This document shows, one piece after another, positions 7,400 to 14,231 of a stretch of 23,761 nucleotides of DNA. Each line of letters opens with the position of its first letter. Positions within the stretch are counted from its first letter, which is position 1. The notes under the pieces were generated by a model. The model had not been told where the DNA came from. It did not search any database and saw only the letters and a program-made list of their open reading frames with translations. The DNA is from SKKY01 sp964622305. GTDB lineage: Bacteria > Bacillota > Peptococcia > Peptococcales > SKKY01. The DNA lies in the NCBI GenBank assembly GCA_964622305.1, contig CAZUPR010000021.1, forward strand, positions 1 to 23,761, written 5' to 3'. Made by a program: the position numbers and the translations under genes.

Positions 7400-9400
7400 C
7401 TATTTCTCCCTCGCTTCTATAATAAGATCTCTGATAAAGGCTGCTCTTTCAAATTCCAGCTCCTTGCTGGCTGCAAACATTTCCTTTTCCAGCTCACGAA
7501 TATATTTTTCCCTCTGCTTATCAGTAAGCTTTTTGAGGGCCTTTTGATCCTTGTATTTTGTCTTCTTATCTTTTTTATCATCATCAATCTTGTATTCTTT
7601 AGTAGCCTCAAGAACCTGGTAGACTTCCTTGACTATAGTTCTGGGGTCTATCCCGTGTTCCTGGTTATAGGCGGTTTGTAGTTTGCGTCTTCTTTCAGTT
7701 TCAGAAAGGGCCCTTTCCATAGATCCGGTAATCCTGTCAGCGTACATAATAACTGTGCCATTAACATTTCTGGCTGCCCGGCCGATGGTCTGGATAAGGG
7801 ATCTTTCCGACCGTAAAAAGCCCTCCTTGTCGGCATCCAAAATTGCCACCAGAGAAACCTCGGGTAAATCCAAACCTTCTCTTAAGAGGTTGATACCAAC
7901 CAGGACATCAAATTCGCCCAGACGAAGATCTCTGATAATTTCCATTCTTTCAATAGTTTTTACCTCTGAGTGCAAGTATCTTACCCTAATATCGGCGTTG
8001 GCCAGATAGTCAGTTAAATCTTCTGCCATTCTCTTAGTAAGAGTGGTCACCAGAACTCTTTCCTTCAAAGCTGTTCTTTTTTTGATTTCGTGAATCAAAT
8101 CATCAATTTGCCCTTTAATAGGACGGACCTCTACCTTGGGATCAACCAAGCCTGTTGGTCTGATAATCTGCTCTGTTACCAGCTGAGCATGGCTTTCCTC
8201 GTAGGGGCCGGGAGTGGCTGAAACAAAGAGTGTTTTTTGCATCTTCTCCTCAAATTCAGGAAAGCGCAGGGGACGGTTATCCAGGGCTGACGGCAAGCGG
8301 AAGCCATAGTCAACCAAATTAGTCTTCCTGGATTTATCCCCCTCATACATGCCCCCTATCTGGGGAATGGTCATATGAGACTCATCAATAAAAATCAGAT
8401 ACTCTTCTGGAAAATAATCCAGTAGGGTATAGGGGCTGTCCCCTGCCGCCCTGCCAGTAAGATGACGGGAATAGTTTTCAACGCCCGAACAGAAGCCAAC
8501 CTCCCTTAGCATCTCCATATCGTAACGGGTTCTTTCTCTGATTCTTTGAGCCTCCAAGAGTTTGTTATTATCTTCAAAATATTTGACTCTTTCTTCCAGC
8601 TCAGCCTCTATATTAGTGATGGCTGTTTCCAGATATTCTGGTGCAGTTACATAGTGAGTGGCAGGGAAGACTGAAACGTGAGTCCTTTGACCTAAAATCT
8701 CCCCGGTCAAAATATCAACCTCTAAAATTCTTTCTACCTCATCGCCAAACATTTCAATGCGAATAGATCTTTCATTAATTGATGAGGGAATTATTTCAAT
8801 AATATCTCCAACAACTCTAAAGCTGCCTCTTTCTAAAACCATATTGTTTCTTTCATATTGGATATCTACCAGCTTTCTAAGAATGACATCTCTTTCTATA
8901 GTCTGTCCTTGTCTCAAAGATAGGCGCTGACGTCTGTATTCATCTGGAGAACCTAAACCATAAATGCAGGAAACAGAGGCTACGATTATAACATCCTTGC
9001 GCTCAAAAAGAGCTGAAGTAGCTGAGTGCCGCAGCTTTTCTATCTCCTCATTTATAGATGAGTCTTTCTCTATATAAGTGTCACTTGAAGCAACATAAGC
9101 CTCAGGCTGGTAATAGTCATAGTAACTGACAAAATACTCTACGGCATTATCTGGGAAAAACTCCTTAAATTCACTGCAGAGCTGGGCTGCCAGGGTCTTG
9201 TTGTGGGCAATAACCAGGCTGGGTTTATTTAATCTTTCTATTACGTTGGCCATGGTAAAGGTTTTTCCACTGCCAGTTACCCCCAGAAGGGTTTGCAAAT
9301 TTTTACCCTCCTCGTAACCCTTTACAATTGCATCAATAGCTTTTATCTGATCGCCTGCCGGCTGATATTTTGCCTGCAGTTTAAATTTATTTTCTTCCAT
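7400..9400 (-). CDS. uvrB: Excinuclease ABC subunit B
   Basis: UvrB is the damage-verifying helicase-like ATPase that takes over from UvrA and recruits UvrC. In 666 residues it has Walker A GVTGSGKT at 40-47, the beta-hairpin with its tyrosine cluster YYDYYQPEAY at 93-102 that inserts between DNA strands, the DEAD-like motif IDESH, the helicase C-terminal domain with QTIGRAARN, and a C-terminal UVR motif (KELEFERAAFIRDL) that pairs with UvrC. Length matches the family. The start at 9400 follows AAAGGA. It opens the uvrB-uvrA-uvrC run, but a strong terminator lies directly upstream and I could not find a convincing promoter or a LexA-type GAACNNNNGTTC box in the 72-base gap. Confidence 0.97.
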   Translation of the reverse strand: MEENKFKLQAKYQPAGDQIKAIDAIVKGYEEGKNLQTLLGVTGSGKTFTMANVIERLNKPSLVIAHNKTLAAQLCSEFKEFFPDNAVEYFVSYYDYYQPEAYVASSDTYIEKDSSINEEIEKLRHSATSALFERKDVIIVASVSCIYGLGSPDEYRRQRLSLRQGQTIERDVILRKLVDIQYERNNMVLERGSFRVVGDIIEIIPSSINERSIRIEMFGDEVERILEVDILTGEILGQRTHVSVFPATHYVTAPEYLETAITNIEAELEERVKYFEDNNKLLEAQRIRERTRYDMEMLREVGFCSGVENYSRHLTGRAAGDSPYTLLDYFPEEYLIFIDESHMTIPQIGGMYEGDKSRKTNLVDYGFRLPSALDNRPLRFPEFEEKMQKTLFVSATPGPYEESHAQLVTEQIIRPTGLVDPKVEVRPIKGQIDDLIHEIKKRTALKERVLVTTLTKRMAEDLTDYLANADIRVRYLHSEVKTIERMEIIRDLRLGEFDVLVGINLLREGLDLPEVSLVAILDADKEGFLRSERSLIQTIGRAARNVNGTVIMYADRITGSMERALSETERRRKLQTAYNQEHGIDPRTIVKEVYQVLEATKEYKIDDDKKDKKTKYKDQKALKKLTDKQREKYIRELEKEMFAASKELEFERAAFIRDLIIEAREK

Positions 9401-9430
9401 TTTTAGTCCTTTCTCCGAAAAAGCTCCGGG

Positions 9431-9465
9431 AAAAAAAGGACCTATAAGCTTTGCTCATAAGTCCT
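9431..9465 (-). terminator. Rho-independent terminator after the S41 peptidase gene
   Basis: On the minus strand a 13-base-pair stem (9465-9453 with 9449-9437, two G-U pairs) closes a 3-base AAA loop and is followed by seven T. It begins 8 bases after the peptidase stop codon and should end the ftsE-ftsX-peptidase transcript. Confidence 0.9.
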
Positions 9466-9472
9466 GGTTTTA

Positions 9473-10645
9473 TTAACTTGCTTCAGGAAGCCCTTCATCT
9501 TCTTGGATTTGCTCCCTTAAATGTTTTATTGCTGCCTCAAGCTGAGTATCGTAAGTGTCGCTTTCCTTTAATTCTACCAGTAAATCTGGTTCTATGCCAA
9601 TCTGGTGGATATCATGCTTGCCTGCTGTCAAATATTTGTGGGTAGTTATTTCCAGACCGCCACCATTTGCAAGCGGATAGATAGTCTGGACAATTCCTTT
9701 ACCAAAGGTCTTGGTACCAATAACATATGCAACCCCATTATCCTTGAGGGCACCTGTCATGGCCTCTGCTGCCGATGCCGTCCCTCCGTTAGTTAGAATA
9801 ACTATAGGAAGATTCAGATCATTACCTGATGTAACTATGCTCTTAATCCTGCCCTGGCGGTCCACCTGGTGAATAACAGGACCTTCCGGAATAAAGTTCC
9901 CAGTGACATTAACCACCGATTCCAGCTCACCGCCCGGGTTGCCCCTGAGGTCAATTATCATGCCCTTGGGATCCTGCTCCAAGACCTTATTTACCTCATC
10001 CCTAAACTCACTGTAAGTTTTCTGGGAGAAGCCTGTAATTTGCACATAGACCAAGTCTGGCTCTTCTTCTAACATTTCTGTATAGACGGTTGGACTGTCA
10101 ATATATTTACGGATAATCTTTACATCAAAGTTTTCCTGATTTTCTCTTTGGATGGTCAGAGAGACCTCTGTTTCCGGTTCTCCTTTAATCATGGCAACAA
10201 TCTCATTAATGCTCTTGCCGGCAGCATCCTGTCCATCTACGCCAACGATAATATCTCCAGCCAAAAGACCTGCCGCTTCGCCGGGACTGTCCTTCATGGT
10301 GGATACCACAACCACCATCTCGTCAACAAAATCGGCATAGATACCTATACCACCGTAAACTCCCTGGAAGGATTCCTGAAAAGCTTTGAACTCCTCTGGA
10401 GTAAAATACTTGGAATATTTGTCACCCAAACTGGCCACCATGCCAGCAGTCATACCTTCAATTAAATCGGCCATTTCTACAGGCCAAAGGAAAAAGTTAT
10501 CAATTAAAATATAACTTTGGATGAAGTGACCTAAATTATTGTAGTTAGTAAAAATTACTCCCAAACCGGTCATGGTAAAAATAACGCAAAAGACCAGAAA
10601 GAGAACTAAAATTACTTTTAAGATTCTTTTTAACAATAGTATCAA
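9473..10645 (-). CDS. S41 family C-terminal processing peptidase
   Basis: A membrane-anchored, outward-facing serine protease of the CtpA/CtpB/Prc type, which trims the C-termini of exported proteins. The N-terminus is one hydrophobic segment (about residues 8-33) after a short basic stretch. A PDZ domain spans about 95-170 (GIGIYADF...GVDGQDAAGKS), followed by the S41 core with Ser291 in GGTASAAEAM and Lys316 in TFGKGIVQ as the Ser-Lys catalytic pair. The start is uncertain: TTG at 10645 abuts its AAAGG binding site, while TTG at 10636, three codons later, has a normal 9-base spacing and is probably the true start. It lies 15 bases after ftsX, a common clostridial arrangement, and ends at a strong terminator. 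Confidence 0.93.
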   Translation of the reverse strand: MILLLKRILKVILVLFLVFCVIFTMTGLGVIFTNYNNLGHFIQSYILIDNFFLWPVEMADLIEGMTAGMVASLGDKYSKYFTPEEFKAFQESFQGVYGGIGIYADFVDEMVVVVSTMKDSPGEAAGLLAGDIIVGVDGQDAAGKSINEIVAMIKGEPETEVSLTIQRENQENFDVKIIRKYIDSPTVYTEMLEEEPDLVYVQITGFSQKTYSEFRDEVNKVLEQDPKGMIIDLRGNPGGELESVVNVTGNFIPEGPVIHQVDRQGRIKSIVTSGNDLNLPIVILTNGGTASAAEAMTGALKDNGVAYVIGTKTFGKGIVQTIYPLANGGGLEITTHKYLTAGKHDIHQIGIEPDLLVELKESDTYDTQLEAAIKHLREQIQEDEGLPEAS

Positions 10646-10660
10646 CCTTTGCCAGGTATT

Positions 10661-11548
10661 TTAAACCTTTAAATGTTTGCGGGTAGCCGTAAGACTGCCC
10701 ATGGCGCCTATAAAAACCCCGCCGCCTAAAAGGCCGGCCAATATATAGTAGAGTTTTTGATAGTCGTAGTCCAAAGGAATAAAGGAGATATTTAAAATCA
10801 CATATTCCATCAGAGTCTGATAGCCAAAGAAAACAATTGTCGCTGCAACCGCTGAACCCAGAAGGCCGATAATAATTCCTTCAATGAAAAAAGGAAGAAC
10901 TATATACCAGTTAGTTGCACCAATAAATTTCATTACTTTTATTTCATGGGCTCTTGAATAAACCGTTAGCCTAATGGTAATCATAATCAAAAAGATTGCA
11001 GCCAACATAATACCGGCTATTAAAAACATGCCCAGGTTTTTGGCCCAGAAGGTAAAAGCTAAAATGTTTTCAACAATATCTTTACCATAAACTATGTTGT
11101 CAATTTCTTCGATTCTTTTTAACTCAGCCACCATATCTTCAACCATGGATGGCGTTTGAACTTTGATTATATATTGATCTGGGAGGGGGTTATCCTCACC
11201 CAGGGTAGCATTCAAATCCATTTCTGTTCCAAAACGTTCCTGGAGCAGAAGAAGTCCCTTTTCACGGGAAACAAACTCATAGCTTTCAAAGCCAGGAATT
11301 TTTTCTATCTCTTTAGCCAGGTTTAATGCATCCACCCGGTTAACATCAGTTCTTACATAAGCATTAATTTCTACTTGTTCCTGCAGGTGATCCACCACCT
11401 GGTTACCTGAATTAACAAAAACCAGTGTAAAACCGGTAATGGTAAGGGCCACTGCCAAAGTTACTACCGAGGCAAAGGCAACTCCCTTATTGCGCCATAA
11501 AAATTTAAATCCATCTCTTATAAATATCTTTATATAGTTACTGAACAT
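10661..11548 (-). CDS. ftsX: Cell division ABC transporter permease FtsX
   Basis: FtsX is the four-pass membrane subunit of FtsEX, which does not transport but relays ATP hydrolysis by FtsE to peptidoglycan hydrolases outside the cell. The 295 residues (B. subtilis 296) show an N-terminal membrane helix at about 20-43, an extracellular loop of about 120 residues with EINAYVRTDVNRVDA and IEKIPGFESYEFVSREKGL, and three more hydrophobic segments in the C-terminal half with the conserved RAHEIKVMKFIGAT stretch. The start at 11548 is chosen for GGTGGAGG with an 8-base spacer; it overlaps the ftsE end by 11 bases. A longer frame from 11572 has no such support. No hydrolase or M23 activator gene follows. 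Confidence 0.94.
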   Translation of the reverse strand: MFSNYIKIFIRDGFKFLWRNKGVAFASVVTLAVALTITGFTLVFVNSGNQVVDHLQEQVEINAYVRTDVNRVDALNLAKEIEKIPGFESYEFVSREKGLLLLQERFGTEMDLNATLGEDNPLPDQYIIKVQTPSMVEDMVAELKRIEEIDNIVYGKDIVENILAFTFWAKNLGMFLIAGIMLAAIFLIMITIRLTVYSRAHEIKVMKFIGATNWYIVLPFFIEGIIIGLLGSAVAATIVFFGYQTLMEYVILNISFIPLDYDYQKLYYILAGLLGGGVFIGAMGSLTATRKHLKV

Positions 11549-12224
11549 TATAGTAGCCTCCACCTTCTTCATCCCGGATTATTTCACCGTGGCTAAGCTG
11601 GATGACTCTTCTCCTCATTTTGTTGACCATTTCCTTATCGTGTGTGGCCATGAGTATAGTTGTACCCCACTTGTTGATGGAGTTAAATATTTTCATTATC
11701 TCCAAAGATGTCTCTGGATCCAGGTTACCGGTTGGTTCATCGGCAATAATCAGAGGTGGATTATTAACAATGGCCCTGGCTATAGCAACCCTTTGCTGCT
11801 CACCGCCTGAAAGTTGTTCCGGATATGATTTTTCATGTCCGGTAAGACCAACCAGGTCAATAACCATAGCTACCCTTTTCTTAATGTCCTGGGGCCCCAT
11901 GCCCACAATTTCCAGGGCAAAGGCTATATTTTCAAAAACAGTCCGGTCATTGAGGAGCTGATAGTCCTGAAAGACGAAACCAACCTTTCTTCTCAAATGA
12001 GGGACATGACGATTTTTCATTCTTATAATACTTTGGCCATCTACCAGAATCTGCCCTGATGTAGGGGTAATTTCTTTTATTAAAAGATGAGTAAAGGTTG
12101 ACTTACCGGCCCCAGAGGCCCCTATCAAAAAAACAAACTCTCCTTTTTTGATAGCAACGCTTACATCCTTGAGTGCAACATTTCCACCTTCATATTTTTT
12201 GGTCACGTTAAAAAACTGAATCAC
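11538..12224 (-). CDS. ftsE: Cell division ATP-binding protein FtsE
   Basis: FtsE is the cytoplasmic ABC ATPase partner of FtsX, driving activation of cell-wall hydrolases during division or elongation. In 228 residues it carries Walker A GASGAGKST near 35-43, the Q-loop FQDYQLL, the signature LSGGEQQRVAIARA, Walker B LIIADEPTGNLD and the H-loop ATHDKEMV. I place the start at GTG 12224 (MIQFFNV), because GAGG lies 8 bases upstream and the product then matches other FtsE N-termini; GTG at 12233 would be part of that binding site. The gene heads the ftsE-ftsX-S41 peptidase run and has a candidate promoter about 90 bases upstream. Confidence 0.96.
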   Translation of the reverse strand: MIQFFNVTKKYEGGNVALKDVSVAIKKGEFVFLIGASGAGKSTFTHLLIKEITPTSGQILVDGQSIIRMKNRHVPHLRRKVGFVFQDYQLLNDRTVFENIAFALEIVGMGPQDIKKRVAMVIDLVGLTGHEKSYPEQLSGGEQQRVAIARAIVNNPPLIIADEPTGNLDPETSLEIMKIFNSINKWGTTILMATHDKEMVNKMRRRVIQLSHGEIIRDEEGGGYYNVQ

Positions 12225-12313
12225 TTTTTGCACCTCGCTATTTTTTCAATAGTTCATCAATTTATTTTAACAAATCTCCTCTAATAAATCTCACTTTAAA
12301 CCAAATTGTTATA

Positions 12314-12342
12314 AAAATATCATATTTTAGACATATTTTCAA
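12314..12342 (-). promoter_or_regulatory. candidate sigma-A promoter for ftsE-ftsX-peptidase
   Basis: On the minus strand TTGAAA (12342-12337), a 17-base spacer, then TATTTT (12319-12314). This would leave a leader of about 80 bases before the ftsE start. Its -35 box sits back-to-back with the -35 box of the divergent promoter at 12344. Consensus match only. Confidence 0.45.
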
Positions 12343-12343
12343 T

Positions 12344-12372
12344 TTGCTTTTATTTTATTTCTGTTATATAAT
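12344..12372 (+). promoter_or_regulatory. candidate sigma-A promoter for lytic transglycosylase gene
   Basis: TTGCTT (12344-12349), a 17-base spacer and a perfect TATAAT (12367-12372). An AGGAGG binding site follows at 12401-12406. The 180 bases between ftsE and this gene hold only these two divergent promoters and AT-rich sequence. Confidence 0.65.
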
Positions 12373-12413
12373 CTTCGGCATGTCCTTAAATCTCTTAAAA
12401 AGGAGGTTATTTT

Positions 12414-13073
12414 TTGTCAAATTTTAAGAGAAAAAAAGTGGCAGCTGCAGCCTTTACTTTTTTAATGGCCCTCAGCTCAATCAGCGGTGCAACTATTGTA
12501 AGCCCTGATTTAGATGGAGCCGGAAACCAGGATGAAGATGCTTTAGATTCTGAAATGCCCATTGGCTACTCAGCCTTTAGCCTGAATCCTGTCTATTTGA
12601 ACTACCAAAATCTTGTAGAAAAGCATAATCCCGGACTGGATCATTTTTCCAGAGATAAAATTTACAAGTCCGCGGCCCATGCATCCCTGACATATAATAT
12701 TCCAATTGAATTAATTTTGGCTATTATTGCCAGCGAGTCTGAATTTAAACCAGGCCTTTATGGAAGTCTGGATGATTCCGGGCTCATGCAAATCCGTTAT
12801 CGTTTCGCATCTTCCTGGGCTAAGTCTATGGGTGTTGAAGCACCAGCCAGCCAGGAGGAACTAACAGATATCGATTATAACATCAAGATGGGTACTTTTA
12901 TTCTAAAGTATCTTCTGGACACCTTTGATGGTGATTTAGAAAGAGCTCTGGTTGCCTACAATGCCGGAGAATTTTATGTTAAAAAGAAATTGCTGAAAAA
13001 TGAAGGTCTCCCTAAAACTTATATAAAAAGGGTAAATTCTTTTTATCAGCAAATAGTAAATGCAGCAATATAA
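12414..13073 (+). CDS. Secreted lytic transglycosylase, SLT domain
   Basis: An exported peptidoglycan lytic transglycosylase that cleaves the MurNAc-GlcNAc bond, forming 1,6-anhydro ends. The N-terminus has lysines and arginine, then a hydrophobic run (about 9-26) as in a Sec signal peptide. A spacer follows, and the SLT fold spans about 85-215: catalytic Glu108 in IIASESEF, GLMQIR at 123-128, and AYNAGE at 181-186. In many family members the middle motif reads GLMQLMP, so the RYRF that follows here is a small deviation. The start is TTG at 12414, fixed by AGGAGG 7 bases upstream. It diverges from ftsE and converges on prfB, sharing a terminator. A link to FtsEX is positional inference only. 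Confidence 0.9.
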   Translation: MSNFKRKKVAAAAFTFLMALSSISGATIVSPDLDGAGNQDEDALDSEMPIGYSAFSLNPVYLNYQNLVEKHNPGLDHFSRDKIYKSAAHASLTYNIPIELILAIIASESEFKPGLYGSLDDSGLMQIRYRFASSWAKSMGVEAPASQEELTDIDYNIKMGTFILKYLLDTFDGDLERALVAYNAGEFYVKKKLLKNEGLPKTYIKRVNSFYQQIVNAAI

Positions 13074-13077
13074 AAGA

Positions 13078-13106
13078 GCGAGACTTTAAAGTCTCGCCTT
13101 TTTTTT
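13078..13106. terminator. Shared terminator between transglycosylase gene and prfB
   Basis: A perfect 20-base palindrome at 13078-13097 is followed on the plus strand by C and eight T, a strong terminator for the transglycosylase gene. On the minus strand the hairpin is followed by TCTTTTAT, a weaker T tract. The prfB stop codon (13088-13086) lies inside the stem, so the last prfB codons double as terminator. Confidence 0.85.
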
Positions 13107-14190
13107 CAGGTATTCAGTAATAAAATCATTGATATCGCCATCCATAACTGCCTGGACATTACCTTTTTCATAGTTTGTTCTATGATCCTTAACCATACTA
13201 TAGGGATGAAAAACATAGGAGCGAATCTGGCTACCCCAGCCTATCTCCTGTTGTTGACCCTGAATTTTTGCCAGTTCCTCTTCTTTTTCTTTAATTCTCA
13301 GCTCTAAGAGTTTGGACTTTAATAGTTTCATGGCAGTAGAGCGGTTCTTTATCTGTGACCTTTCATTTTGACACTGGACTACTGTATTGGTAGGAATGTG
13401 AATTATCCTTACGGCTGAGTCCGTTGTATTAACGTGCTGGCCTCCGGCTCCGCCTGAACGGAAGGTTTCTATCCTCAGATCTTTCTGATCGACTTCTATA
13501 GAAGTATCATCTTCTGAAACTTCAGGCATTATTTCTACAGCTGCAAAAGAAGTATGTCTGCGGCCAGATGCATCAAAGGGAGAAATTCTTACCATACGGT
13601 GAACTCCCTTTTCAGCTGACAGGTAACCGAAAGCAAAATTTCCCTCTATCCCCAGAGTTACACTTTTGATGCCCGCTTCTTCACCAGCTAAATAATCAAG
13701 AACTGTGGTTTTATAATCATTTTGCTCAGCCCATCTCAGGTACATACGATAAAGCATTTCAGCAAAGTCCTGACTTTCCGTGCCGCCTGCTCCTGGGTGG
13801 ATGGTCAGGATGGCATTATAGCTGTCATAAGGGCCAGATAACATGGTTTCAACTTCCATATTATCTACCCTGCTATGAAGGCTCTTTAAGAGGCTCTTAA
13901 CCTCTGCTTCATATTCCTTGCCCCCATCTTCGGAGCTAAGTTCCCAGGCTATTTCAAGATTGGCAAAATCATCTTCTATGGCTGCAAATTTTTCGATGGT
14001 AGATTTTAAAGCTCTTATTTCTCTCATGGTTTTCTGGGCTTTGTCAGAATCTGTCCAGAAATCAGGATCCATACTTTCTTCTTCAAGCTGGCTTATTTTT
14101 TCTTTCTTGGGAGCCAGGTCAAAGTGAATCACCCAAATCTTTTTTTCTTTTCTCCAGATCTTCTATCTCTTTTTTAAACTCGTAATCCAA
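13086..14190 (-). CDS. prfB: Peptide chain release factor 2, programmed +1 frameshift
   Basis: RF2 releases finished proteins at UGA and UAA codons. The gene is split in two frames. A first frame starts at TTG 14190, behind GAGGGG, and codes 23 residues ending ...DLGDSL before an in-frame TGA at 14121-14119. The CTTTGAC slippery site then lets the ribosome shift +1 and continue from GAC (14120) to 13086, giving 367 residues (E. coli 365). GGTGAT, complementary to the 16S rRNA tail, sits 3 bases before CTT as in the E. coli site. The stop-codon motif SPF lies at about 203-205 and the catalytic GGQ at about 249-251. RF2 shortage at the UGA raises frameshifting, giving autoregulation. It follows secA by 41 bases, a common Firmicutes order. 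Confidence 0.96.
14118..14133 (-). promoter_or_regulatory. prfB recoding site (internal SD plus CTTTGAC)
   Basis: On the minus strand GGTGAT, three bases (TCA), then CTT TGA C. GGTGAT is a six-base match to the end of the full Shine-Dalgarno complement, and its 3-base distance to CTT is the spacing known to stimulate +1 slippage in E. coli prfB. Confidence 0.93.
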
Positions 14191-14231
14191 AATTTCACTT
14201 CCCCTCTTATATATTAAGGCACTTGCTTTGC

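Noticed and set aside
9413..9430. Short direct repeat (CTCCG...CTCCG) before uvrB
   Set aside because: Only five bases each, not an inverted repeat, and does not resemble a LexA or other known operator.
11538..11572. Longer FtsX start at 11572 with a 35-base overlap into ftsE
   Set aside because: The internal ATG at 11548 has GGTGGAGG at good spacing and gives the usual N-terminus.
12225..12413. Possible riboswitch or small RNA in the ftsE/transglycosylase gap
   Set aside because: The region is very AT-rich and explained by two divergent promoters; I saw no stable stem or known leader motif.
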